Below are positions 36,218 to 42,980 of a stretch of 64,000 nucleotides of DNA, piece after piece. Each line of letters begins with the position of its first letter. Position 1 is the stretch's first letter. The stretch spans positions 62,001-126,000 of IMG/VR virus record IMGVR_UViG_3300020173_000943. One strand, given 5' to 3'. The notes under the pieces were generated by a model. That model was not told where the DNA came from. It ran no database searches and was given only the letters and a program-made list of their open reading frames with translations. Position numbers and translations under genes: made by a program. The stretch is from a virus.

Positions 36218-36251
36218 ATAGGCCCTCTGTTCGCATTGGGCCTATTTTTTT
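36218..36251 (+). terminator. Terminator after the cold-shock gene
   Basis: ATAGGCCC/GGGCCTAT stem (36218-36225 with 36238-36245) and T7 run, followed again by TGACTAAAT. Confidence 0.9.
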
Positions 36252-36264
36252 GACTAAATTTTTC

Positions 36265-36282
36265 TTATATACCCATAAAAAT
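36265..36282 (+). repeat. 18-base direct repeat, copy 1
   Basis: TTATATACCCATAAAAAT, identical to 37002-37019. It lies 7 bases upstream of the -35 region of the next promoter. Confidence 0.7.
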
Positions 36283-36289
36283 TACCTGG

Positions 36290-36317
36290 TTGTTATTATC
36301 TGCTACGATAGTATAAT
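36290..36317 (+). promoter_or_regulatory. Sigma70-type promoter of the TusE-like operon
   Basis: TTGTTA at 36290-36295, 16-base spacer, perfect TATAAT at 36312-36317. The predicted start near 36324 lies only about 3 bases before the ATG at 36327. Confidence 0.6.
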
Positions 36318-36326
36318 AGTATTACT

Positions 36327-36527
36327 ATGAAGAAAAAGATAAGAATAAGTGGAGTAGGAACCGAGTCAGGTAACCATAAGGATGGCAAGCGTTATCCACA
36401 CGGAAAAAAGAATCCTGACTTGGATAATTTGGAAGCAGGTGACCCTGCAAATAACAAGGAGAAAGGAGATGATCAAGAGGATCAAGTATGGAAAGCAGAT
36501 GATGTTAGACCACACCATTGGCGGTAA
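36327..36527 (+). CDS. Small charged hypothetical protein
   Basis: The 66-residue, very polar protein begins MKKKIRISGVGTESGNHKDG and ends VWKADDVRPHHWR. No domain is recognised; it is probably disordered. There is no Shine-Dalgarno sequence, and the predicted transcript starts about 3 bases before the ATG, so it would be near-leaderless. Its 3' end overlaps the next gene in another frame by 59 bases. It is the first gene of a small operon leading to the TusE-like gene. Confidence 0.5.
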   Translation: MKKKIRISGVGTESGNHKDGKRYPHGKKNPDLDNLEAGDPANNKEKGDDQEDQVWKADDVRPHHWR

Positions 36528-36651
36528 CAAGGATAATGTTGTTAACCCTCGCAACACGTTTAAGAAAGAGGACATAATCAAGAGACCTGACGCAGGGCGT
36601 TGGAACTTTGATTACATTGCAAAAAACAACTTATGGAGAAATGAAGTATGA
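36469..36651 (+). CDS. Small hypothetical protein upstream of the TusE-like gene
   Basis: The chosen ATG at 36469 follows AAGGAGAAAGGAG with 7-base spacing and gives 60 residues, including NPRNTFKKEDIIKRPDAGRW and FDYIAKNNLWRNEV. An open frame extends upstream to 36382 but with implausible sequence. The stop overlaps the next start (ATGA), suggesting coupling to the TusE-like gene. Basic and possibly nucleic-acid binding; function unknown. It overlaps the preceding gene in a different frame. Confidence 0.55.
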   Translation: MIKRIKYGKQMMLDHTIGGNKDNVVNPRNTFKKEDIIKRPDAGRWNFDYIAKNNLWRNEV

Positions 36652-36944
36652 GTATTGAAAGAGACGGTGACGGATTCCTCGTGTCAATGAGTGATTGGAG
36701 TGAGGAAGTAATGCACTCTATGGCTCGTGAAGATGACAAGACGCTTACCGAAGAACAGGTAAGCCACATTATGTTAGCACGTTCTATGTATGAAGAAACA
36801 TCAATGGTGCCACGAGTAAAGGACTTTGGTAAAGCATTGGGCATGGATCGCAAAGCAAAAGGCCTGTATGATGCTTGGAAGACCGGTCCAATGAAACAGA
36901 TTGCCAAGTATGGTGGGCTCCCCAAGCCGACTGGTTGCGTGTGA
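36648..36944 (+). CDS. tusE: TusE/DsrC-family sulfur-carrier protein
   Basis: The 98-residue protein fits the DsrC/TusE/DsvC family: DGFLVSMSDWSEEVMHSMA, TLTEEQVSHIMLARSMYEE, and the signature C-terminus GPMKQIAKYGGLPKPTGCV with the invariant penultimate cysteine (Cys97). It is slightly shorter than cellular members (105-110). Only the last of the two DsrC arm cysteines is present, as in TusE, which relays sulfur for tRNA 2-thiouridine synthesis, and unlike DsrC of sulfite reduction. dsrC-like genes are known phage auxiliary genes in the ocean. ATGA overlap with the upstream gene and GTGA overlap with the next show tight coupling. Confidence 0.87.
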   Translation: MSIERDGDGFLVSMSDWSEEVMHSMAREDDKTLTEEQVSHIMLARSMYEETSMVPRVKDFGKALGMDRKAKGLYDAWKTGPMKQIAKYGGLPKPTGCV

Positions 36945-37015
36945 AACTCCACGATGGACACAAATGGCTTATTACTTTAGTAATAGTGTCATTAGTTATT
37001 TTTATATACCCATAA
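36941..37015 (+). CDS. Tiny single-span membrane peptide
   Basis: A GTG at 36941 overlaps the TusE-like stop (GTGA). The 24-codon frame encodes a short polar start (KLHDGHK) and one strongly hydrophobic span, WLITLVIVSLVIFIYP, then TAA. The stop-start overlap and near-ideal transmembrane composition argue for a real small gene, but such a short frame can arise by chance. Function unknown. Confidence 0.4.
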   Translation: MKLHDGHKWLITLVIVSLVIFIYP

Positions 37016-37019
37016 AAAT
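37002..37019 (+). repeat. 18-base direct repeat, copy 2
   Basis: Identical to 36265-36282. It overlaps the end of the tiny membrane peptide and lies 39 bases before the next -35 box. Confidence 0.7.
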
Positions 37020-37057
37020 ATTCAGTGCTAGATTCTGTCAAAAAGTGCGAAACTAGG

Positions 37058-37085
37058 TTGACAAATTACTAAATACTTGTATAAT
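37058..37085 (+). promoter_or_regulatory. Consensus sigma70 promoter with a late motif in its spacer
   Basis: Perfect TTGACA (37058-37063), 16-base spacer, perfect TATAAT (37080-37085); predicted start near 37092. The spacer contains ACTAAATA (37068-37075), a late motif whose own start would be near 37081. The RNA downstream could therefore be made both early and late. Confidence 0.8.
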
Positions 37086-37091
37086 AATATT

Positions 37092-37174
37092 ATTGTTTAC
37101 TAATAGAGTAAACACACAATCGGAAGGCGACCCAAGTAGCGATGCTTAAAGGCTACAGCAAGTCGCCTTTTTTT
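37092..37174 (+). ncRNA. Short standalone RNA (about 80 nt)
   Basis: From the consensus promoter to the T run there is no reading frame. The predicted RNA has a 5' hairpin (GTTTAC/GTAAAC, 37095-37113), a short linker with ACACAATCGG, and a nested terminator hairpin: AAGGCGAC/GTCGCCTT enclosing GTAGC/GCTAC. The size and layout are those of a bacterial trans-acting small RNA. Its target is unknown. Confidence 0.6.
37124..37174 (+). terminator. Terminator of the short RNA
   Basis: AAGGCGAC (37124-37131) pairs with GTCGCCTT (37162-37169), followed by a T run and ATGACTAAA. Confidence 0.8.
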
Positions 37175-37197
37175 ATGACTAAAATTTGGAGACTATG

Positions 37198-37509
37198 ATG
37201 ATAGGTACAAGTTGTAATGAAAAGAATTGTCCCGGAGCATTGAGTGTAATGCTTATAGGACTTGTAATGTTTGTAACAGTGATGTTTGGATTTGTTACAG
37301 ACGCAAACGCGAACGAAGTAGTAGTAACGTTCAATAGGGAATTACCGTTCAAGAGTTACGAGTTTACTCGTACGTTTGAAGACAAGGAGTCATTTGAGAT
37401 GTGGCTCGCAATGCGTTTAGAAGACAAAGGTTGCGATCCATATCTAACCGATATGAACATTCAGTTTAAACCAAGGAATCCATTAGACTTCCCAGCACAA
37501 GAGAAGTAA
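37198..37509 (+). CDS. Exported hypothetical protein with signal peptide
   Basis: The ATG at 37198 has TTGGAG 6 bases upstream; ATG 37195 is the alternative. The product (103 residues) has a signal peptide with hydrophobic core SVMLIGLVMFVTVMFGFV and probable cleavage after TDANA. A small mature part follows: EVVVTFNRELPFKSYEF, an acidic DKESFEMWLAMRLEDKGCDP segment and a Pro-rich end. No family recognised. Export suggests a periplasmic role or lysis/exclusion function, but nothing specific supports either. It is monocistronic with its own terminator. Confidence 0.75.
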   Translation: MIGTSCNEKNCPGALSVMLIGLVMFVTVMFGFVTDANANEVVVTFNRELPFKSYEFTRTFEDKESFEMWLAMRLEDKGCDPYLTDMNIQFKPRNPLDFPAQEK

Positions 37510-37511
37510 CC

Positions 37512-37539
37512 AAAAAAAGCACCTTCGGGTGCTTTTTTT
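37512..37539 (+). terminator. Perfect terminator with UUCG tetraloop
   Basis: AGCACC-TTCG-GGTGCT stem flanked by A7 and T7, so it could act in both directions. Confidence 0.93.
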
Positions 37540-37570
37540 GTCACTGTAACAAAACTGTAATCTTCTATTC

Positions 37571-37578
37571 ACTAAATA
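37571..37578 (+). promoter_or_regulatory. Late-type motif ACTAAATA ahead of the PiT-like gene
   Basis: Predicted start near 37584. The leader of about 88 bases contains GAACAATAATGTTC and GCCG/CGGC pairings and ends with AGAGGAG before the ATG at 37672. Confidence 0.45.
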
Positions 37579-37671
37579 ATTGCGAACAATAATGTTCCAG
37601 CAGGGCAACGTTGAGCCTTGTCTTAGTATGTGAGCGCCGTGGTAAAAGCGGCAAGCAGAGGAGAAATAATA

Positions 37672-38637
37672 ATGGACGCACTCACCCTATGGATGGCTGT
37701 AGGTTTCCTGTTCGCAGGTTACGCAGTTATCGCAAATGATAGTGTACAGACTCTCGGTACATGGATCGCAAGTAATAACGAAAAATTTAATTGGAAAGCG
37801 ATGTGGGGAGCGGCTTCGGCTGTTCTACTGTATACACTTTGGTATGGTTGGTATACCAACGGTGGAGATATTAGTTATGGACGACTAAACAAAATACCGT
37901 TCCAAGAGATACAATGGTATCACGCAATGGCACCAGGACTATTATTAATACTTACACGAATAGGAGTACCAGTTAGTACTTCTTTTTTAGTATTAAGTGC
38001 CTTCGCAAGTACCTTTGTACTAGAGAAGATGCTTATGAAAAGCATGATGGGCTATGCTGTCGCGGCAGTCGCGGCATACATTATTTGGATAGGAGTTACT
38101 AAACTACTAGACGAAGCAAAGCCTGTCAAAGAACAACATAAGAAAGCGTGGCGAATAGCACAATGGGTAACAACAGGCTTCCTGTGGTTTACTTGGCTAA
38201 GTCATGACATGGCAAATATTGCTGTGTTCCTTCCCAGACAAGTTCCATGGGACCTAATGATCCTAGTGAGCGTTGTGTTTGTTGTAGGACTAGCATTTAT
38301 GTTTAGAGAGGGTGGTGGTAAGATCCAAAAGATTGTACTAGAAAAACACAACACAAGATATGTGCGTTCAGCAACTATCATTGATGGTGTGTACTGGTTG
38401 ATCTTATTCTTCTTTAAAGAACTAAACGATATACCTATGTCAACAACGTGGGTGTTTGTAGGACTACTATGTGGACGTGAACTTGCTATGGCAACTATGA
38501 CAGGCAAGGAAAAGTTTAAGACAGTATTTCCGTTGGTGACCAAAGACTTCTTTAAGATGATGATTGGCTTAGGCGCATCAGTTGGAGTGGTACTTGCTAT
38601 TCACTACATCATTGTTCCTAATCAAATAGGAATGTAA
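37672..38637 (+). CDS. PiT/Pho4-like integral membrane protein (possible phosphate transporter)
   Basis: From the ATG with AGAGGAG upstream (a GTG at 37630 is open in frame but lacks an SD), 321 residues with about eight or nine membrane spans. The N-terminus GYAVIANDSVQTLGTWIASN resembles the PiT motif G-x-N-D-x3-x-x-G, and TRIGVPVSTSFLVLSAFAS resembles the PiT P-V-S-T-[TS]-H motif, although the His is Phe here. PiT proteins import phosphate with Na+ or H+. Overall similarity to cellular Pho4 is low, so a diverged paralogue with another substrate is possible. If functional it would sit in the host inner membrane and raise phosphate uptake during infection (inference). Confidence 0.6.
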   Translation: MDALTLWMAVGFLFAGYAVIANDSVQTLGTWIASNNEKFNWKAMWGAASAVLLYTLWYGWYTNGGDISYGRLNKIPFQEIQWYHAMAPGLLLILTRIGVPVSTSFLVLSAFASTFVLEKMLMKSMMGYAVAAVAAYIIWIGVTKLLDEAKPVKEQHKKAWRIAQWVTTGFLWFTWLSHDMANIAVFLPRQVPWDLMILVSVVFVVGLAFMFREGGGKIQKIVLEKHNTRYVRSATIIDGVYWLILFFFKELNDIPMSTTWVFVGLLCGRELAMATMTGKEKFKTVFPLVTKDFFKMMIGLGASVGVVLAIHYIIVPNQIGM

Positions 38638-38643
38638 AACCAG

Positions 38644-38671
38644 AATAGGCCCAATTATTGGGCCTATTTTT
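38644..38671 (+). terminator. Terminator after the PiT-like gene
   Basis: An 11-bp stem AATAGGCCCAA/TTGGGCCTATT with loop TTA and T run, directly followed by ATGACTAAATAC. Confidence 0.92.
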
Positions 38672-38674
38672 ATG

Positions 38675-38682
38675 ACTAAATA
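38675..38682 (+). promoter_or_regulatory. Late-type motif ACTAAATA; predicted +1 on the start codon
   Basis: With T4 late spacing the +1 is 38688, the A of the ATG of the next gene. No Shine-Dalgarno sequence is present between promoter and ATG. Confidence 0.55.
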
Positions 38683-38687
38683 CTTGT

Positions 38688-39095
38688 ATGAAGGACGAGT
38701 ACACCACAGTCTTTTACGACCTTGTCCAAGAGACACAGTCGACTACAGGATACGAACTTCCGGTAGAAGTTGAAGCATATGTAGTAATGCTTCTTGCATC
38801 TAAAATAGATAAACCAAATTTCCTTCCCGTTGAAAGTTTTGCACAATCTTACCTTGCACTAAAACAACCTTATAGATTAACAGCTAAAGAATTAGGTGAC
38901 ACATGCCTATTTGTAACAAGCGTATTTCCGTCTTACGGACGTCGATACGGCTTAGACAAGCATTACTATAGCAACATAGGAAAGAACAGCTACAGCCTAG
39001 TTAAAACAAGTTTAAACGGCCATCTGTTTGAAGTATTAGAAACACAATTTGATTTTGTAAGGGATTTTATTTCATTAACCGTACGAATTGATTAA
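38688..39095 (+). CDS. Conserved hypothetical protein
   Basis: The 135-residue soluble protein is helical at the start (YTTVFYDLVQETQSTTGYEL) and has LGDTCLFVTSVFPSYGRRYG followed by LDKHYYSNIGKNSYSLV. I recall comparable bacterial proteins of unknown function with a G-D-x-x-L-F-x-x-x-F-P core, but cannot name the family. It may be transcribed as a leaderless late mRNA from the motif directly upstream. It is monocistronic; another late motif follows its stop. Confidence 0.65.
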   Translation: MKDEYTTVFYDLVQETQSTTGYELPVEVEAYVVMLLASKIDKPNFLPVESFAQSYLALKQPYRLTAKELGDTCLFVTSVFPSYGRRYGLDKHYYSNIGKNSYSLVKTSLNGHLFEVLETQFDFVRDFISLTVRID

Positions 39096-39098
39096 TCA

Positions 39099-39106
39099 GA
39101 TAAATA
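39099..39106 (+). promoter_or_regulatory. Late promoter GATAAATA with a structured leader
   Basis: Predicted start near 39112. The ~80-base leader holds CCGCA-TGT-TGCGG and a longer stem TTATGCAG/CTGCGTAA, then AAAGGAG before the ATG at 39194. It opens the fibre region. Confidence 0.6.
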
Positions 39107-39193
39107 CTTGTGTCAATAATCGTGCCGCATGTTGCGGACTTATGCAGAACTGACCCACTGCGTAAACCTAGAACGTTTTAAAGGAGAAAACAA

Positions 39194-39619
39194 ATGGGAA
39201 GACCACTAAACAAAAGATATTTTGGCCCACCTACAGCAGGCGGTGACGAAATTAAAGTACAGTTTCACAATGGAACTGGATCAGTAAACGGCTGGATTGT
39301 TAAGCAACTTGGAAGTAAAAAATTCCGTTGCACAGACGGTACAGCTACAAAAGATTGTTTCTTAGTTAATAAAGCAAGTGCGGCAGTTGCGGCAGGCGAA
39401 ATGACTATTACAGTCTTAGACGGAGCAACTCCAAAGCAAGTAACTAAGATTACTGCACACTTGGTACAACTTGAAGGAGCAGGCGATAAGATCAAATGGG
39501 ACTTCACTGGTACAGGTGCTACTGTTGAAATGGAAGAAGCAGGTGATGATGCTGTTATCGACAACGTTGATGGCGCACCAGATGCTGATGACTTTGAGTC
39601 AGACGATCCAGCAGACTAA
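39194..39619 (+). CDS. Small virion-type protein (MGRPLNKRYFG family)
   Basis: The 141-residue protein begins MGRPLNKRYFGPPTAGGDEI, a start I have seen in structural-region proteins of T4-like marine phages. Beta-rich middle (EMTITVLDGATPKQVTKITA) and acidic C-terminus (DDFESDDPAD). AAAGGAG precedes it. It opens the fibre module and is probably a virion decoration or fibre-attachment protein; the exact role is unknown. Confidence 0.7.
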   Translation: MGRPLNKRYFGPPTAGGDEIKVQFHNGTGSVNGWIVKQLGSKKFRCTDGTATKDCFLVNKASAAVAAGEMTITVLDGATPKQVTKITAHLVQLEGAGDKIKWDFTGTGATVEMEEAGDDAVIDNVDGAPDADDFESDDPAD

Positions 39620-39670
39620 AGTAGGTAATTATGTGGGGGAGCAATCCCCCACTTTATTAAGGAACAATAA

Positions 39671-40639
39671 ATGAGACAATTAGTAACAGATGGTGATTAT
39701 ACAGTAAAGGTACAAAGTGGCGGAACCGTTACTATTGATACCGGTAATCAAATTGGTCAATTATATCTCACAGGAGATTTAGTTGTTAATGGCCAACAAA
39801 CTAATGTCACAAGTACAGATTTAAACATTAATGATAACATTATTGTACTCAATGCAGGCGAGCAAGGTGCAGGAGTAACTCTTAATCAATCTGGTGTTAG
39901 AATTGAAAGAGGTAGTTTACCTGATACACAAATTTTATTCGACGAAACTATTACTTGGAATGATCCAGTTACGCAAACAATTAAGACAGGTGCATTTACA
40001 CTAATTGATGAAAGTGGTGGCAACATTGGCTTAAATGTTAGAAGTATTTCAACAGGCGGCGGCGATTTATACTTAATCAATGCAGGCACAGGCGTCATTA
40101 GTGTTAGTGGTACTAACAATTATGAAGATCAAATTACAGATGATGATCATATTCCAAACAAAGCATACGTTGACGGTGCAGTTGCAACACAGGTTGCCGC
40201 GGCAAACTTTAAAAAACTAAAATCTGGAACTTCTAGTCCTACAGAAATTATAGTTGAAGATTTTGAAGAAACTGGAACAACTAGTAAGTTTATAATTACG
40301 GTTGATGGTACAACTAATAATACATTTTTTAAAAATAGATCAGAGTTACACGATTTAAGAATACAAGAGTCAACAATTAGTACTACAGTAAGTGGAGCAG
40401 ATCTTGTTTTATCAGCGCCAGGAGCAGGTTCAGTAGTAGTTGATGATCAATTACATATACTAGCAACACCTAGTCCAGACGATGCAAATGTTGATCCTAC
40501 AGCACCAACAGATGGAGCAAAGATTTATGTTAAAGCACCAGGAGTGGGAAAAACAGGAATATATTATGTAAATAGTAGTAATGTAAACGACGAATTAGTA
40601 AGTAAAAATAGATCATTACTTTTAAGTATGATTTTTTAA
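39671..40639 (+). CDS. Tail-fibre-like structural protein
   Basis: The 322-residue, beta-rich protein has ITIDTG-type repeats: GQLYLTGDLVVNGQQTNVTS and TDLNINDNIIVLNAGEQGAG, and later an IPNKAYVDGAV motif frequent in phage fibre shafts. AAGGAAC lies ahead of the ATG. The C-terminus (GKTGIYYVNSSNVNDELVSK) is typical for fibre proteins of marine T4-like phages. Probably part of a short tail fibre or collar fibre. Confidence 0.7.
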   Translation: MRQLVTDGDYTVKVQSGGTVTIDTGNQIGQLYLTGDLVVNGQQTNVTSTDLNINDNIIVLNAGEQGAGVTLNQSGVRIERGSLPDTQILFDETITWNDPVTQTIKTGAFTLIDESGGNIGLNVRSISTGGGDLYLINAGTGVISVSGTNNYEDQITDDDHIPNKAYVDGAVATQVAAANFKKLKSGTSSPTEIIVEDFEETGTTSKFIITVDGTTNNTFFKNRSELHDLRIQESTISTTVSGADLVLSAPGAGSVVVDDQLHILATPSPDDANVDPTAPTDGAKIYVKAPGVGKTGIYYVNSSNVNDELVSKNRSLLLSMIF

Positions 40640-40651
40640 GGAAGCAACAAT

Positions 40652-40984
40652 ATGGCAATAGCACAAACAACAATAGGCGCAACAGACACAGTAGTACTAA
40701 CAGTACCAGCGAATAAATCATATGCTATTACAACTATTATGGTGTGTAATACAGCGGCATATGATGCGGCAGGCACTAATGATACTTCTTTTGATTTACA
40801 TTTTGTACAGCAATCACAACCTAAGAGTAATACTAATATGGTTGTTAAAGAGATGCCTGTACCAGGTGGAGAAACTTTTACATTTGATAGTGAAAAAGTT
40901 ATTTTATCAGCAGGAGATTCAGTAACTGTACTAAGTCAAGCACCTTTAAATTTAAGTGTAACAGTTAGTTATTTGGAAGTTTAA
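40652..40984 (+). CDS. Small beta-sandwich-like virion protein (copy A)
   Basis: The 110-residue, beta-rich protein contains TDTVVLTVPANKSYAITTIM and ends PLNLSVTVSYLEV. The same layout (VPA-x-x-x-x-x-x-I-x-x-[IM]-x-[IV]-x-N early; hydrophobic V-x-x-x-x-x-[EV] end) recurs in the proteins at 44600 and 56828, so the three look like paralogues, each next to a larger fibre gene. Probably a fibre-associated or virion surface protein. AAGGAAGC precedes the ATG. Confidence 0.65.
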   Translation: MAIAQTTIGATDTVVLTVPANKSYAITTIMVCNTAAYDAAGTNDTSFDLHFVQQSQPKSNTNMVVKEMPVPGGETFTFDSEKVILSAGDSVTVLSQAPLNLSVTVSYLEV

Positions 40985-40985
40985 T

Positions 40986-41489
40986 ATGCGTTTTTTAAAA
41001 GCACAAAGTACAAATGCTAGAGGAATCTACGGTAATAAAGATATTCGTAGAGACATCAACGGATTAGTTACTTTAGATAGTAACAATGCTGTAATGATAC
41101 CAGTTGGTACTACAGCTCAACAACCTTTAAATCCAACTAATGGAATGATGCGTTACAACACTACAACTAATGTGTTTGAAAGTTATGAAGCAGGGTCTTG
41201 GGCACCTGTAAGAAGATTTGCTCCAGCTAATATTGTCGTACAATCCGCAGGTAATGGCAACGATGTAGAAACAAAATTTGGTCCACTAAACAACGGCGAC
41301 AGTTATAATCCAGCGCCAGCGGCCGCACAAAACATTCTTGTAATGGTAGAAAACGTTTTACAAATACCTACAACTAACTATACATTAGAACAAAATCCAA
41401 GTGGTTATGCCGCAGGATGGTATGTAGTATTTGGCACACCAGTACCAACAGGAAAACCAGTAACAATCTTCCACAACTTCGACAAGTAA
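40986..41489 (+). CDS. Fibre-region structural protein with MRYNTTT motif
   Basis: The 167-residue protein carries VMIPVGTTAQQPLNPTNGMM followed by RYNTTTNVFESYEAGSW, a block that recurs at the ends of the two larger proteins downstream. It is a common distal fibre motif of marine phages. Its ATG is one base after the previous stop. Function as a small fibre subunit is inferred. Confidence 0.65.
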   Translation: MRFLKAQSTNARGIYGNKDIRRDINGLVTLDSNNAVMIPVGTTAQQPLNPTNGMMRYNTTTNVFESYEAGSWAPVRRFAPANIVVQSAGNGNDVETKFGPLNNGDSYNPAPAAAQNILVMVENVLQIPTTNYTLEQNPSGYAAGWYVVFGTPVPTGKPVTIFHNFDK

Positions 41490-41493
41490 ATCC

Positions 41494-41501
41494 TATAAAT
41501 A
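41494..41501 (+). promoter_or_regulatory. Consensus late promoter TATAAATA
   Basis: Perfect motif with predicted start near 41507; TAGGAGG follows at once and the ATG is at 41519, so the leader is only about 12 bases. Confidence 0.7.
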
Positions 41502-41518
41502 TAGTATAGGAGGGCATA

Positions 41519-42970
41519 ATGGCCATTGCGAGAATATCCGGTCCGTTACTAGCATCAAACTTAGTACGTACACAATCCGATCTTAAATTTGAAACTGACC
41601 TATTATCTATTGGTTCTAGTAACAATCGTATTGGTGTTAGAACAGATTCCCCTACAGATTTATTACAAATTAACGGACAAATAAAAATTATTGATCCATA
41701 TGCAACACGCATAACTGGCGGCAATATTGAAATTAATACATTAGGTGCTAGAGCAGTTGTAGGTGATATTAATTTAGACTCACAAGCAAACATTCGTGCT
41801 GAAGAACTTAGAACTGAAAATTTAAGATTCAACGACAATCTAATTACTAGTTTGTCAAACAGCGATATTACGTTTGACCCTAATGGTTCAGGCCGCACAC
41901 ATTTTTTAAAAAGTGTTGTACAACTAGGTAATATGCATGCCAATGGCAATATTACTATTAGTGGCAATGTTAGCACAGGTGGAACTTTTAACTTTGGTGA
42001 TGAAGCAAGTGATACCCTTAATTTTGGTAGTGTAGACTTTAGTCAAGATATAAATCCTAGAAGAACTGAGGACTTATTAAACTTAGGTAGTCCTACTAAA
42101 ATGTGGAACAATGTTACTGCTGGTAAAGCAGTATTTGGCGATATTGAAATTGATACAGGCGTAATTACAACTAGAAGCTCAGGTAACAATTTAATTATTC
42201 GTGCTAGTGGTACAGGCGCAGTTGTTATTGATAATATAAGAGTTTCCGGTGGCGTTCTTTCAACAACATCGGGCGATTTAGTAATTGACCCAGATACAAG
42301 TATTGGAATTAGTGCCGCTGGAGCGTTAAATGTTCCTCATGGTACAGAGGCAGAACGCCCAAACACTTATAGAGATGTTAGATATAATACAACAACTAAT
42401 TTCTTTGAGTTATTTTCAAATGCATATACTCCACTAAAAGGTATATGGAGTGAAGATAGACAAACTTATGTATTAGCAGACAGCAGTAATAGATTTGATT
42501 TTTATACTAATGGTGTAACAAATGTTAACATGGGCGTTGATGGATTAACTGCACATAAACTTGTATCACAAGACAGCATTACAATTGACAATGGAACAAT
42601 TAGTTCAGCAGGAACTAATGATGCAATCAACTTAACAGCAAATGGTACAGGTAGTGTTATTGCAGGAAACTTTAAACTAACCGGTAATACTATTACTAAT
42701 ACACACCCAACTAACAACTTAATACTTAGTAAGACAGGAATATACGGATATATTGAGTTTGATGACACATATGGACTAAGAATACCATATGGATCAACAG
42801 CCGCTAGACCTGCTGGACAAGCATTAGGTACCACACGATTCAATACTGGACTGTCATATTTAGAAACTTGGGACGGAACACAATGGGCTAACGTGTCAGG
42901 AGCAGGTGATGCAATTACTACAGACTTTATGGAAGAATTAGGGTTTATCTATACGTTAGCACTCGGTTAA
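41519..42970 (+). CDS. Tail-fibre-like structural protein, paralogue 1
   Basis: The 483-residue, beta-rich protein begins MAIARISGPLLASNLVRTQS followed by a DLKFETDLLSI block shared with the next gene. It is built of repeated shaft units such as GNNLIIRASGTGAVVIDNIR and DAINLTANGTGSVIAGNFKL, and ends with an RFNTGLSYLETWDGTQWANV motif. This is the organisation of trimeric beta-fibre shafts. It is preceded by a consensus late promoter and TAGGAGG. Probably one of several receptor-binding or collar fibre subunits. Confidence 0.75.
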   Translation: MAIARISGPLLASNLVRTQSDLKFETDLLSIGSSNNRIGVRTDSPTDLLQINGQIKIIDPYATRITGGNIEINTLGARAVVGDINLDSQANIRAEELRTENLRFNDNLITSLSNSDITFDPNGSGRTHFLKSVVQLGNMHANGNITISGNVSTGGTFNFGDEASDTLNFGSVDFSQDINPRRTEDLLNLGSPTKMWNNVTAGKAVFGDIEIDTGVITTRSSGNNLIIRASGTGAVVIDNIRVSGGVLSTTSGDLVIDPDTSIGISAAGALNVPHGTEAERPNTYRDVRYNTTTNFFELFSNAYTPLKGIWSEDRQTYVLADSSNRFDFYTNGVTNVNMGVDGLTAHKLVSQDSITIDNGTISSAGTNDAINLTANGTGSVIAGNFKLTGNTITNTHPTNNLILSKTGIYGYIEFDDTYGLRIPYGSTAARPAGQALGTTRFNTGLSYLETWDGTQWANVSGAGDAITTDFMEELGFIYTLALG

Positions 42971-42980
42971 TTCCAAAATC

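Noticed and set aside
36382-36468. Upstream extension of the 36469 gene
   Set aside because: It has no SD, its composition is unlike the rest, and it overlaps the 36327 frame almost completely.
37630-37671. Upstream GTG start for the PiT-like protein
   Set aside because: No SD; the added residues are not membrane-like, whereas ATG 37672 has AGAGGAG at ideal distance.
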